Shown here one piece after another: positions 16,611 to 24,820 of a stretch of DNA of 39,381 bases (positions are counted from its first letter, which is position 1; every line of letters begins with the position of its first letter). The DNA comes from Candidatus Bathyarchaeota archaeon (GTDB lineage Archaea; Thermoproteota; Bathyarchaeia; 40CM-2-53-6). Position numbers and translations under genes: made by a program. Under the pieces are notes generated by a model that ran no database searches, was not told where the DNA came from, and was given only the letters and a program-made list of their open reading frames with translations. Where the stretch lies: NCBI GenBank assembly GCA_005881695.1, contig VBBT01000109.1, positions 1 to 39,381 of the forward strand, read 5' to 3'.

Positions 16611-16874
16611 TTAGCTTACAACCCTGACCTGGCAGGTGTGTGCTGCAGGATTGTAGATCCGGAGATCGTCACAGAGTTTCCGAACAAGTTGTTTAGCGTC
16701 CTCCGGGGAGCTGGCCTCAACACTCATCCGCAACAGCTTACCAGCACGAACGTTTGTCACCTGTGAATAGCCACCTTTCAGGATCAGATTGTGGTGGATC
16801 GTCTCTCCTTCAGGGTCCCGAGCTAGAGGTTTGTTCTCTACGACGACCTCGACAGTGAAGGTTGCCGGTGACAT
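16611..16874 (-). CDS. purS: FGAM synthase subunit PurS
   Basis: PurS is the small dimeric protein that bridges PurL and PurQ. FTVEVVVENKPLARDPEGET followed by VTNVRAGKLLRMSVEA and a final VRKLCDDL helix matches the family throughout. The ATG at 16874 gives MSPATFTVEVVVENK and an 87-residue product, the normal length; in-frame ATG 16952 and the frame opening at 17006 would add residues unlike the family. A CTTAAG element about 30 nt upstream (16901-16906) could be its TATA box. It is the first gene of the operon and diverges from the gene at 16982. Confidence 0.92.
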   Translation of the reverse strand: MSPATFTVEVVVENKPLARDPEGETIHHNLILKGGYSQVTNVRAGKLLRMSVEASSPEDAKQLVRKLCDDLRIYNPAAHTCQVRVVS

Positions 16875-16981
16875 TGCAAGCAGCTTGCTCTGTGAGCCTC
16901 CCTTAAGCTCTTTTTCGTTGAGGGTCCCAACGCGAGTCCGAAGAGTTGACATTCTAGGTAAGTAGGCTAATCGGAGTCTAG

Positions 16982-17548
16982 TTGACGCCCACAGAATTCT
17001 TGCCACGCGCCCACTCTAGGAGGTTGGGGGAACTCGACGTTTCTAACTGGAAAGATCTGGCTAAAGGAAGAAACGCATCTCGCATCGACCCGGCCATACG
17101 AGAGATCGTATCGTCACTGAACGACAAGGGATACAAGACGTTCTCATCTTGTAGCGGAGGCCACAGAGCAAATCTTCGCCGGAGATTCGACCGTCACGAG
17201 AGCGGCTACATCGCCTTCTCTCCACCTTCAAGGATTCCTTTCGCCCTTTATCTCGCCCTTCGTAGACGGAATCAAAACTTCATGTTCGAAGCGGAAGCTG
17301 TCATCCACGATGGAAATGGGGATAGAAGAGAGACAATGTACACGCAGCTAGACTGGCAGCTCGTGGATCAAAGGAAACACAGTCTGGCGTACTACGAGAA
17401 GCTCTTCCTCGAGATGAAGAGAGTTATCAATCGCCTTCCCGGACAACCAGATGATCACAAGAAAGTCTTGACCGGGCTGCTGGGAAAACCAAACCTGACA
17501 CTAGCCTCGAGAATTGTGAACGGTCAGATGAAACGGTTTGGCACGTAG
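16982..17548 (+). CDS. Hypothetical protein with TFSSCSGGH motif
   Basis: TTG start, 188 residues, soluble and basic. The central stretch IREIVSSLNDKGYKTFSSCS followed by GGH, then GYIAFSPPS, resembles small prokaryotic domains with a glycine-tyrosine-threonine, serine-cysteine, glycine-histidine pattern. It also weakly recalls the SCSGR loop of Tyw3-type wybutosine enzymes. The match is too short to assign a function. It diverges from purS. Downstream, 192 nt contain no recognisable gene. Confidence 0.55.
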   Translation: MTPTEFLPRAHSRRLGELDVSNWKDLAKGRNASRIDPAIREIVSSLNDKGYKTFSSCSGGHRANLRRRFDRHESGYIAFSPPSRIPFALYLALRRRNQNFMFEAEAVIHDGNGDRRETMYTQLDWQLVDQRKHSLAYYEKLFLEMKRVINRLPGQPDDHKKVLTGLLGKPNLTLASRIVNGQMKRFGT

Positions 17549-17740
17549 CTAGACGAAACGGGGCAACCTATCCAAGGGGGTGGGACGTTCTCCTTAAGGT
17601 CCCTTGGTCGTTTGTCGGCCTTCTTCGCTCTTCTAAAAGGGCCTCCGTGAGGGGAAGCTCAGGATCAACCAGGCTTTCCGAATAGTAAGTTTTGCCTTCG
17701 GCAACGACTAAAAGCGCGCTCGGTACAAGTCTTCCATGCC

Positions 17741-18415
17741 TTGACCAACACTGGGGTATTGAGAGTTGCCGAGGACCTCCTGCGGAGAAGAAAGGAAGTC
17801 TTCGCGAATATCAAGACTGGTCAGAACCTTAACAGGTTTCTTCTGAACGCGAACCTCTGCACGATTCTCTTCGCGGCAATTTACGGAGCGACTATGGGAG
17901 CCTACCCTGGTGGGCTTCAGATTCTCTACAGCGTCATCAAGATACCACTTCTGTTGCTCATCAGTCTCTACGTTGCACTGCCGACCTATTATGTGCTAGA
18001 CGCTTTTTCAGGGGGCGACATCAGCCTCAGACAGACAGCAGCCGTGATCCTATCCAGTTTCAGCATCATGTCCATAGTGCTACTTGCCTTTGTCCCGGTG
18101 AACCTCTTCTTCATCCTGACCACGCCTGGCCAGGGCTTCCAGACTTACGCCTTCATCGTTCTCCTCAACGTTGGAATATTTGCAATCGCGGGAATCGCTG
18201 GCCTAGTGTACCAGTTCGCAGGAATGGAGAGCATTCACTCTAACAGTCGCTGGGTGGAAGGCTTTCTCATCAGCCTCTTGGTCCAAGTGTTTGTTGGCAC
18301 ACAGATGGCCTGGGTTCTTAGGCCCTACTTCGATACCGGGCCGTTCCTGAGACCGTTGGAGGGGAATTTCTACATCGCGATGTTCAAACTGCTCGCACGG
18401 GTTCTAGGCGGATAA
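17741..18415 (+). CDS. Polytopic membrane protein, Yip1-like
   Basis: TTG start, 224 residues. After an amphipathic N-terminus (VLRVAEDLLRRRKEVFANIK), about five transmembrane helices follow near residues 35-55, 65-88, 100-130, 138-160 and 175-198. The layout of a charged N-terminus and five or six helices is that of the Yip1 superfamily of archaeal and bacterial membrane proteins, but no family motif is decisive. Nothing in the neighbourhood suggests a substrate. It converges on the RAM-domain gene with a palindrome in between. Confidence 0.55.
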   Translation: MTNTGVLRVAEDLLRRRKEVFANIKTGQNLNRFLLNANLCTILFAAIYGATMGAYPGGLQILYSVIKIPLLLLISLYVALPTYYVLDAFSGGDISLRQTAAVILSSFSIMSIVLLAFVPVNLFFILTTPGQGFQTYAFIVLLNVGIFAIAGIAGLVYQFAGMESIHSNSRWVEGFLISLLVQVFVGTQMAWVLRPYFDTGPFLRPLEGNFYIAMFKLLARVLGG

Positions 18416-18431
18416 TCGATAGATTTAGCTT

Positions 18432-18445
18432 TCAAACATGTTTGA
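18432..18445. repeat. 14-bp perfect palindrome
   Basis: TCAAACATGTTTGA is a perfect dyad lying 16 nt after the stop of the membrane-protein gene and about 80 nt before the convergent RAM-domain gene stop. It has no loop, so it is a better protein-binding dyad than a hairpin. No role is evident. Confidence 0.4.
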
Positions 18446-18525
18446 CAGACGGTAATCTCTGGTGGAAAATCCTCTGCGTGAGACGAAAGAAAAAGGGAGG
18501 TTGGTCTTAGAGCTAACGGGTTTGC

Positions 18526-19035
18526 TTACTGTTTGAAGAGGGGTGTGGGTGCGAGAAGTGTTTCGCTGCGGGCGATACCTTGTAGTGTTGGGAACTTCTC
18601 GAAGGCGGACTTGACGATCTCGTCAGAGGTCCTTGCCTGCCAGAGTGCTACGATGTCGAACTGGCCTGGAGTGGTCCATGCCTCGATGAGGCCTGGGAAG
18701 CTCTTGAGCTGGTTGACGAATGTCTCGATTGGGCTGGTGACGTTGAAGAGGCTGATGCCGAGTGGCATCTGGTTCTGGAAGTGAGCGCCGTTGATGCCGT
18801 TGAAACCGAAGAGTGTCTGAGTAGTCTGGATGCCTTGTACTTTGCGGATTTGGCTGACGAGTTGTACGATTTGTTCCGGGGTATTCTGCTTTAGTCGTAG
18901 TGCTAGGTCGAAGCGTCCTGTGACTGGTGCGATGAGGTCGATGTTCGGGTTGTTCTTTAGCTCCTCGACCACGTTCTTCGTCATACCGTGATTGACGGTT
19001 GCGAAGACGTAGGCGGGATAGTTTGTGTTTTGCAT
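18526..19035 (-). CDS. Tandem RAM-domain (Lrp/AsnC ligand-binding) protein
   Basis: The protein consists of two Lrp/AsnC effector domains (RAM, beta-alpha-beta-beta-alpha-beta) in tandem: the first from YPAYVFATVNHG to TQTLFGF, the second from PLGISLFNVTSP to ARSETLL. Each keeps the GRFD/GQFD turn (VTGRFDLALRLK, TPGQFDIVALWQ). There is no helix-turn-helix, so it cannot bind DNA as a normal Lrp does; it may sense amino acids or modulate other Lrp proteins. A predicted transcript start near 19055 leaves ATG 19044 or 19035 as starts; GTG 19065 would lie upstream of it. I give 19035 (MQNTNYPAYVF). Confidence 0.78.
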   Translation of the reverse strand: MQNTNYPAYVFATVNHGMTKNVVEELKNNPNIDLIAPVTGRFDLALRLKQNTPEQIVQLVSQIRKVQGIQTTQTLFGFNGINGAHFQNQMPLGISLFNVTSPIETFVNQLKSFPGLIEAWTTPGQFDIVALWQARTSDEIVKSAFEKFPTLQGIARSETLLAPTPLFKQ

Positions 19036-19057
19036 AGATATCATCTTATTGCAACTG

Positions 19058-19090
19058 AGTAACACATGTTACTTTGTATATAAACCTTTT
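19058..19090 (-). promoter_or_regulatory. Promoter with TATA box and dyad operator
   Basis: On the minus strand AAAAGG (BRE-like) and TTTATATAC form a strong archaeal core promoter (19076-19090). Immediately downstream, between TATA box and expected start, lies the inverted repeat AGTAACA-N2-TGTTACT (19058-19073). A repressor bound there would block polymerase, so the RAM-domain gene is probably regulated at this site, perhaps by an Lrp-family protein. Confidence 0.6.
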
Positions 19091-19126
19091 AACTCGGAAC
19101 CGCAGGTATTACAGTAGGAGAAGCGA

Positions 19127-19846
19127 TTGAGATTGCCAGCTCTCACCTCGAAAAATGTGACAGTTCCAGAGGCCGTGAGACAGATCCTCACCAAAAACTA
19201 CCCCATCTACCAATGCCTCAAAATGAAGCTCACAAACTTCCACTCAGTCGCCGAACTAATTCAGCCACACGTCGAACAACTGACAGGCCGAAAACCTACC
19301 ATCAACACGCTGGTCGTAGCGATCAAAAGATTCTCAGACACGCTAGCCGAACTGAAATCCTTGGACCCAGTCCGAGCCTTAGAAAACACCAGGATGTCTT
19401 TATCAAACGGAATAGCGGATGTAACTGTAAAAGCTCCCCGCGCCGAGTTTCCCAAGATACTCAACGAACTCTCAGAAATCTCCGTATCACTAGGAGAGTT
19501 TCCCCACATATTCCCACTAGCCAACTCGATCAAGATCATATTACCATCCGAAGACTACGAGCTGATCAAAAAGAAACTGCGCCACCTCAATATCGTCACT
19601 GTACAACCGAACGTGGCCAAGCTCTCGCTCTACCTCCCCACCAACGCCTGGGACACGCCCGGAATAGCATCATACATCACAGAACTCCTCTACCGGAACG
19701 GGGTCAACATCATCGATGCCTTCCTCGGCCATGGAGACATCATAATAGTCGTCAACGAACCCGACGGACACGCAGCCTACGACGCATTGCGACGAGAAGT
19801 CGCACGTGAAGAACTTCAGCCGGAAGCTAGCTACCGGAAATCCTGA
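19127..19846 (+). CDS. ACT-domain regulatory protein
   Basis: TTG start preceded by GTAGGAG at a good ribosome-binding distance. The N-terminal 70 residues (VPEAVRQILTKNYPIYQCLK, then GRKPTINTLVVAIKRF) are helical and may form a winged-helix unit. The C-terminal part contains an ACT-like domain (about 168-232: LSLYLPTNAWDTPGIASYI, then LLYRNGVNIIDAFLGHGDII), the small-molecule sensor of amino-acid enzymes and regulators. It diverges from the tandem RAM protein, so two ligand-sensing proteins face each other across about 60-90 nt, which suggests a shared amino-acid response. Confidence 0.65.
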   Translation: MRLPALTSKNVTVPEAVRQILTKNYPIYQCLKMKLTNFHSVAELIQPHVEQLTGRKPTINTLVVAIKRFSDTLAELKSLDPVRALENTRMSLSNGIADVTVKAPRAEFPKILNELSEISVSLGEFPHIFPLANSIKIILPSEDYELIKKKLRHLNIVTVQPNVAKLSLYLPTNAWDTPGIASYITELLYRNGVNIIDAFLGHGDIIIVVNEPDGHAAYDALRREVAREELQPEASYRKS

Positions 19847-19877
19847 TAATCCCAAGGATACCTCAACCCGAGGTCCT

Positions 19878-20945
19878 ATGGACGAACCAAATTCTTCGTC
19901 ATCAATCGACAAAACAGCGGAGAGCTTCCGATACTATGCGGCCACGGTTTATCCATGTGGTTCCCCGCTTTACGTAAGCCTCGCGGTGAGGGTTGCCGAA
20001 GACCCGGAGCTTCTCGGGGTGGCCGCTCAGGCTTGGGAGAAAAACGCGTTGCCGAACCTGTTCTTCGGCGCGGTTCACTTTCTTCTACTCAAGGGCGAAC
20101 GTCATCAAGTTGCCGCGTTCTACCCCAGTCTCAATAATGCCTCGCGGCACGACGACTACGTCTATCCATATTTTCGTAGCTTCGTCCTCGAACGCAAAAA
20201 CGAGATAGCCGAGATCATCACGACCCACTCGGTCCAGACGAACGAGGTGGGACGATGCGCAGCCTTGATTCCAGCCTTCGAACTTGTGGCCCGTCAAGGC
20301 GAAAATCGGCCACTGGCTCTGATCGAGATTGGCTCAAGTGCAGGTTTGACGCTGCTTTGGGACCACTACCACTACCGATATGACGAAAACTTGCAGTGTG
20401 GACCCCCGAACTCACCAGTACAAATCGAGTGTCAACTGCGGGGAGGAAAGCGACCTCCAGTTCCCAATCGGTTTCCGGAAATCGCTTCACGCCTTGGAGT
20501 AGATCTAAATCCCCTTGACTTGAACGACTCCGAGAGTGTTCAATGGCTTCGGGCTTTGGTGTGGCCTGAGCAGCGGAAAAGAGCCAATCAACTCGAGCGC
20601 GCCATCGCGGTGGCAAGACAAGACCCTCCGCAAATCATTCGCGGAGATGCTCTAGAGCTTTTGCCCAGTCTAGTAGATCGCGTCCGAAGCGGCTTTCACC
20701 TGTGCGTCTTTCACTCTTTTACTCTCTCCCTTGCAAGCGGAAAGGATAGAGAAAGGCTGGAGTCCCTCCTAGCCAAAGTGTCCGAGAAGAGAAACCTGTT
20801 TCAAATCAGCTTGGAATGGGCAAAAAGCTCCGAAACTCCCCTCCTCACCCTCGCTTCGTTCAACGGAGGAGCGAAGACCGAGAAAATACTGGCAAAAAGT
20901 CAACCGCACGGCGAGTGGTTAGAGTGGCTTTCAGATTCCGAATAG
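19878..20945 (+). CDS. DUF2332-family protein
   Basis: The ATG at 19878 gives MDEPNSSSSIDKTAESFRYYA; an upstream GTG (19806) would overlap the previous gene and add atypical residues. Family features are SPLYVSLAVRVAEDPELLG, LPNLFFGAVHFLLLKGERH, FYPSL, the glycine motif LIEIGSSAGLTLLWD and GGAKTEKIL near the end. The IEIGSSAGL loop looks like a SAM- or nucleotide-binding motif, but the biochemical role of DUF2332 is not established. The family is best known from bacteria, so transfer into this archaeon is possible. The length of 355 residues is usual. Confidence 0.75.
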   Translation: MDEPNSSSSIDKTAESFRYYAATVYPCGSPLYVSLAVRVAEDPELLGVAAQAWEKNALPNLFFGAVHFLLLKGERHQVAAFYPSLNNASRHDDYVYPYFRSFVLERKNEIAEIITTHSVQTNEVGRCAALIPAFELVARQGENRPLALIEIGSSAGLTLLWDHYHYRYDENLQCGPPNSPVQIECQLRGGKRPPVPNRFPEIASRLGVDLNPLDLNDSESVQWLRALVWPEQRKRANQLERAIAVARQDPPQIIRGDALELLPSLVDRVRSGFHLCVFHSFTLSLASGKDRERLESLLAKVSEKRNLFQISLEWAKSSETPLLTLASFNGGAKTEKILAKSQPHGEWLEWLSDSE

Positions 20946-21035
20946 GTTTCCTATATTTATCCGATACCGTATTTTGCCGTCCTAGGTGACGCGTCTCTTA
21001 ATGCTAAGGCTCTTTGTGCGGAATATTGACCGCTA

Positions 21036-21593
21036 ATGCGCGAGACCGTTTTTGACGAGTCGTACAATGTACGAGAAGTATTGGACGATGTTATCGAAAG
21101 AGTTGCTCTCCGCGAGAAGCTCTTGGGTACAGCGAAACAGTTTGCAGAGAAAAAGAGAGAAGAAAAATTCACCCTCGCTATCCGACAATTCGAGAGTCTC
21201 ATGGTCGACTTTCTACGTCTCTACCAACCTATACTAGACAGACTCCGTAGCTACCGGGAAGGGATGCAGAAGGAGATTACCAGTTTAAGATCATCGCTCG
21301 CCACGGTTAACGGAATGCTTGAGGTCTCTAAGGGAATAGAAGGACTCGCGCCCAGAGTACAACAGCTGGAGGCCGACGGTCAAGAGCTTGACGCGAGAAT
21401 CAACGAGAAAATGAAGATGGCAAACAAGATCGACGACCTGTTCAACAGAGTCCGGCCCTTCCAGACCGCGGGTCCAGGACAGATGGGACGAGATTCCTTG
21501 TCGGATGTACTATCCGGGATGCCGAAGGACCTTTTCCCCGAGCCTCCAGAGTCAGGAAACGAGAAGACTAGGAAAGCAGCGGGACGAAACTAG
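21036..21593 (+). CDS. Coiled-coil protein, 185 aa
   Basis: An ATG-start, highly charged helical protein. Residues about 20-145 carry heptad-like patterns (REKLLGTAKQFAEKKREEKF, then ISEL-like stretches and LAPRVQQLEADGQELDARIN), ending in a Pro/Gly-rich tail. No catalytic motif is visible. It lies 91 nt upstream of the GHKL ATPase on the same strand with a pyrimidine-rich tract (21611-21627) between them, so cotranscription is uncertain. It could be a structural partner of the ATPase, but that is inference from adjacency only. Confidence 0.6.
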   Translation: MRETVFDESYNVREVLDDVIERVALREKLLGTAKQFAEKKREEKFTLAIRQFESLMVDFLRLYQPILDRLRSYREGMQKEITSLRSSLATVNGMLEVSKGIEGLAPRVQQLEADGQELDARINEKMKMANKIDDLFNRVRPFQTAGPGQMGRDSLSDVLSGMPKDLFPEPPESGNEKTRKAAGRN

Positions 21594-21684
21594 AAGCGAA
21601 TCGATCCTTTCCCTTTCTTAGACGATAGCGGTTACAGCACTCCATTATTCGGCCGACTTTCCATACGACAAAGACGCAAGACCC

Positions 21685-23199
21685 TTGGCAACAAGACGAC
21701 CAGCGCATTCAGCGAGAGCAGTGCACTCGATAGTCGACGAGGATCTAAGAGTCTCTACTCACAAGAGTATCATCAAGACCCTGGGACGACAATACACCGA
21801 CGCAGCACAATTCTTCGTCGAGCTCGTGGTGAACTCGTGGATGTGGGGAGAAGCAACAAGGGTCGAGATCAAAATCGTCGACTCAGGCTCCCAGATCGAA
21901 TACGAGGAATGGGGCCATGGAATGGACCTCGACGGCCTACGCGAATTTCTCACCAAGGGAAAAACAACAGGCGAGGGTTTCTCGCCGAAATACAAGCGCC
22001 CGATACGTGAATCCTATGGGATGGGAAGCCTCGCCTGGCTAACTCTAGGTCGTGAGCTGGAGCTCCAGGTTCACAAGGGACGCTTCGACCGGACCATCAT
22101 GCTTACAGAGAACCTAATCGATCGTCATTGGGCTCCGACAGACCAGTCCACCTGGAGACCCTTGAGGGTGATCCAGGCACCGTTGGATCATGACGGTTTG
22201 AGGATCAGGATTCGATCGTTGACGAAAAAGACTGACCCTGGAGATGTCCGCAGAGCCTTACTTGCAAGAGCCAACGTCCTTGCATTGCGAGGATACGGGC
22301 CGTTCGAAGTCTTCGTCAACGGGGAAGCTGTAAAGCCGGAAGAACTCCGTGGCGCAACTCTCCTGCCGGTCAATATTGCCACAGAATACGGGAAGATCAC
22401 TGGCGAAGTTTTGATCCTTCCCATCTCGAAAACACGCGCTGGAATCTCCGAAGCAGGCATGAGCGTCCAGCAGAAACATATCACCTGTTTACAACACCAG
22501 TTCTTCGGACTCGACCAGTACCGTATACACGGACTCAGCCGGATACAAGGATGGGTCAACGCCGACTTTCTCCGTCGATTGCCCGGAGGTAACGAATTCG
22601 AGCGAGACAGTGCACAGTGGAGGGTGTTCGAAAGGGCCATGCGGGGCTTTGTCCGGAACCGGGTCTACAAGTTTCTCAGACAGACAGCCAGCCGCAGAGA
22701 ACTTCGCAGCATTCAATATCTGAACCGGGAGATTGCGGAGAGATTGCGGCGTAGTATCCGGCGAAACATCGAGATACTCTCGAAAGCAATGATCAAAGCC
22801 AAGGCATCGTCAAAAACTAGTCAGGCTGCTTGTCACGTGGCGAAGAAGGAAAACGAGTCAGGCCATCGGAAAGGGCGGAAGTCGAAGACGCATCCTCGAG
22901 ATGCAACCCGCAGCGTCATACATCTAAAGGACCAGGTCCTAGCCTTCGACATTGCCCATGGTGGAGACAGGGGTCAGGCGTATGTTGAGACGGACAAGAA
23001 TGGTGTTCGCACTGTCTTCGTCAACATGGACCACCCGATGTGGAACGTCGAGGCAAGCATGACACCAACAAAGCTCCGGTACTGCATCCGCCAAATCCTT
23101 GAGAGGTCGATCGCTGAGGATATCCTGCCAGCGAATCCTTCGACCCCTGAGGAAGCGTACTCCGTACTGGACGCACTATACAACGATGCCCTAGCATAG
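21685..23199 (+). CDS. GHKL-type ATPase (Hsp90/MORC-like fold)
   Basis: TTG start, 504 residues. The N-terminal ATPase has a Bergerat-fold set: N-box FFVELVVNSW (Glu46, Asn50), G1 box EEWGHGMD (75-81), lid loop TKGKTTGEGF, and G2 box RESYGMGS (Gly112, Gly114). The DNG of the usual G1 motif is EWG here, so ATPase strength is uncertain. A transducer-like domain follows (PLDHDGLRIRIRSLTKK and FEVFVNG). A basic linker (380-410) precedes a C-terminal domain with VFVNMDHPMWNVEAS and helices. It is not TopoVI-B, MutL or a histidine kinase. Function unknown; chromatin, repair or defence roles are all possible. Confidence 0.75.
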   Translation: MATRRPAHSARAVHSIVDEDLRVSTHKSIIKTLGRQYTDAAQFFVELVVNSWMWGEATRVEIKIVDSGSQIEYEEWGHGMDLDGLREFLTKGKTTGEGFSPKYKRPIRESYGMGSLAWLTLGRELELQVHKGRFDRTIMLTENLIDRHWAPTDQSTWRPLRVIQAPLDHDGLRIRIRSLTKKTDPGDVRRALLARANVLALRGYGPFEVFVNGEAVKPEELRGATLLPVNIATEYGKITGEVLILPISKTRAGISEAGMSVQQKHITCLQHQFFGLDQYRIHGLSRIQGWVNADFLRRLPGGNEFERDSAQWRVFERAMRGFVRNRVYKFLRQTASRRELRSIQYLNREIAERLRRSIRRNIEILSKAMIKAKASSKTSQAACHVAKKENESGHRKGRKSKTHPRDATRSVIHLKDQVLAFDIAHGGDRGQAYVETDKNGVRTVFVNMDHPMWNVEASMTPTKLRYCIRQILERSIAEDILPANPSTPEEAYSVLDALYNDALA

Positions 23200-23266
23200 A
23201 CAATCTAGTCGCAAAATCGACCCAGCCAGAATGCTCAAAGCACAATTGTCTATTCGTCCGTGTTCC

Positions 23267-23277
23267 GTAACTGTTAC
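23267..23277. repeat. GTAAC-T-GTTAC palindrome
   Basis: A perfect 11-nt dyad with half-sites GTAAC and GTTAC lies in the 192-nt gap after the GHKL gene, about 115 nt before the next gene. The same half-sites occur in the promoters at 19058-19073 and 35361-35373 with different spacing. Role unknown. Confidence 0.3.
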
Positions 23278-23400
23278 AAACCCAAAAAATTGGCACACTG
23301 ACAAACTCTGCAAGCTAAGCTAGCCTCTTACAAAGAAGAGCACCGCACCGCCTTCCATAGAACTTTATACTCAAGACGTGGGTAGAGGGACTTGATCATA

Positions 23401-23577
23401 ATGCCCCAGAAGACTGAATCCTCACCTTCCTCTCTTGCAGAGGTCTTGGAGAAAATGGCTGAGAAAGACTACGCTTTCAATTTCGATGTGACCATGGAAC
23501 TCGCAACGTCATCCTTGCGAGTCGGAACTGTAAGAGTCCATGGTAAGGTCGAATCCGCGGCTCTAAAGAAGAGATAG
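23401..23577 (+). CDS. Small hypothetical protein, 58 aa
   Basis: A short protein (MPQKTESSPSSLAEVLEKMA and onward) with a helix followed by beta-prone residues (FNFDVTMELATSSLRVGTVR) and a basic end. A TATA-like box, ACTTTATAC (23362-23370), lies about 25 nt before a possible TTG start at 23392, which would add three residues; the ATG at 23401 would then have a short leader. No family recognised. The good promoter and composition support a real gene. Confidence 0.5.
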   Translation: MPQKTESSPSSLAEVLEKMAEKDYAFNFDVTMELATSSLRVGTVRVHGKVESAALKKR

Positions 23578-23611
23578 ACTCGATATCAAGCCCGAATCTG
23601 CCCGCGCCTTT

Positions 23612-23773
23612 CTAAGGTGCGCCTAGTCCCAGTAGGGCTTCTTTCTCGCAGTCAAAACACCTGTAAGTACGTTCTGTCTTCCATTTTCCAGCCGGATCAA
23701 GAATCTGTTTTTCCTGCGCGTTAAGCTCACTATATTCGAACTGCCCGCCACACCTGTCGCAAACATGTTCCAC
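23612..23773 (-). CDS. Zinc-ribbon microprotein, 53 aa
   Basis: Reading the minus strand from GTG 23773 gives VEHVCDRCGGQFEYSELNAQ, a helical middle, then TYRCFDCEKEALLGLGAP. The two CxxC pairs (Cys5/Cys8, Cys39/Cys42) make a complete four-cysteine zinc site in a protein too short for usual length cut-offs. A TTG at 23785 is also possible and lies about 26 nt downstream of a TTTATGA box (23809-23815), which would make a leaderless message. TYRCFDCEKE resembles the end of the zinc protein at 1345-1620. Function unknown. Confidence 0.62.
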   Translation of the reverse strand: MEHVCDRCGGQFEYSELNAQEKQILDPAGKWKTERTYRCFDCEKEALLGLGAP

Positions 23774-23873
23774 TAAGATTACCAACTGGTGAGCCAGGTA
23801 TCGCTACTCATAAACAGTCGCTACTAGACCCCGCAACACATTTACCGGACACGGTCTCTTTCAACACGCACCA

Positions 23874-24281
23874 TTGTCAGCTAGTTCAAACACGGAGAAG
23901 AGTAAGCGAATAGAACAAACGTTTGACGAATTCAACGAGTCCTGGCTTGTCTACTGGAACGCCTACATAGACCTACAAAACCAATTGTATGAGAGCTTGA
24001 AGACAGCGCGAGAAGTGACCTGGTTAGGCGCGACCGACTCCGCCAAGATGAGCGAGATCAACGCCGCCCAACGACAATTGTTCGCCACCATGCCACGCCG
24101 CCTGGACTATGTCCCATTGGGACAGATCAACCGGAGTATGGATTATGCGCTTAGCAAGATCAACGAGCTGCTGGCAGCACTTTTCTCTGAGAAGGAGAAA
24201 TGTAAGAGGTTGGAAGACGCGATAGACATCCTAACAGACAAGGCCAACAAGACCAAGCAAGAATTACAATCTGAGTCGTAG
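23874..24281 (+). CDS. Helical hypothetical protein, 135 aa
   Basis: TTG start. Almost entirely alpha-helical: FDEFNESWLVYWNAYIDLQN with aromatic residues, a middle segment, and a C-terminal coiled coil (FSEKEKCKRLEDAIDILTDK). The aromatic N-terminal helix recalls the PhaE subunit of polyhydroxyalkanoate synthase, but without a PhaC nearby this is only a resemblance. It starts just beyond the divergent zinc microprotein and converges on the GNAT gene with a 14-nt gap. Confidence 0.6.
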   Translation: MSASSNTEKSKRIEQTFDEFNESWLVYWNAYIDLQNQLYESLKTAREVTWLGATDSAKMSEINAAQRQLFATMPRRLDYVPLGQINRSMDYALSKINELLAALFSEKEKCKRLEDAIDILTDKANKTKQELQSES

Positions 24282-24295
24282 CCAGTAGGATCCCC

Positions 24296-24790
24296 CTACG
24301 CAGGAACCTGGATGCTCTCTCCCCCATATTTCGAATAGAGGTATTTCGCCGCCGGTATTCCTTGAATGGTTTCCACTTCCGCGCTTCGAAGGCCTCCCTT
24401 CTTCAGGTCCAAGAGTGTTCGGTGAAGAAGTAGAGACCCGATTCCTTGCCTTCGACAGTTAGGCGAGACCACTATTCCGGTGAAAAACCGTCCTTTGCCT
24501 GAGTTTCTCTCAGAGATTATCCCGTTGATCCCAACAATCTTCTCCTCCCTCTCTGCGAGCAACATTTTCGCGCCCAGTCGTTTCTCGGAGTCCAGAAACC
24601 ATCTTGCGGCGCTGCTCGGTGTCCATTTCTTTAGATAATTCTCCCAAGGAGAATCCTCCTCCTCTCTGAGACCCTCGTACCATACTTCAGCTGCAGCTCC
24701 TATTTCGCCTTCTGATGCAAACCTGATTCGTACCCCTGCGGTTTGATGAGGATCAGGGTAGTTGAACTTCGATAGATCCCATCTGAACAC
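24296..24790 (-). CDS. GNAT acetyltransferase
   Basis: GTG start, 164 residues. The GNAT fold is shown by an N-terminal VRIRFASEGEIGAAAEVWYE, the central strand EEKIVGINGIISER, and the acetyl-CoA motif VVSPNCRRQGIGSLLLHRTL (Arg-Arg-x-Gly-x-Gly type), ending with AKYLYSKYGGESI. The substrate cannot be told; small amines, peptides or protein termini are all possible. It is the third gene of a minus-strand run with HAD and Trm56, 30 nt after HAD. Confidence 0.85.
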   Translation of the reverse strand: MFRWDLSKFNYPDPHQTAGVRIRFASEGEIGAAAEVWYEGLREEEDSPWENYLKKWTPSSAARWFLDSEKRLGAKMLLAEREEKIVGINGIISERNSGKGRFFTGIVVSPNCRRQGIGSLLLHRTLLDLKKGGLRSAEVETIQGIPAAKYLYSKYGGESIQVPA

Positions 24791-24820
24791 GCAATAGAAA
24801 GGACCGAAAGGAGACGTTTA

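Noticed and set aside
16875-17006. N-terminal extension of PurS to 17006
   Set aside because: The family starts at the strand FTVEVVVENK; the extension would run across the divergent gene start, and ATG 16874 gives the normal length.
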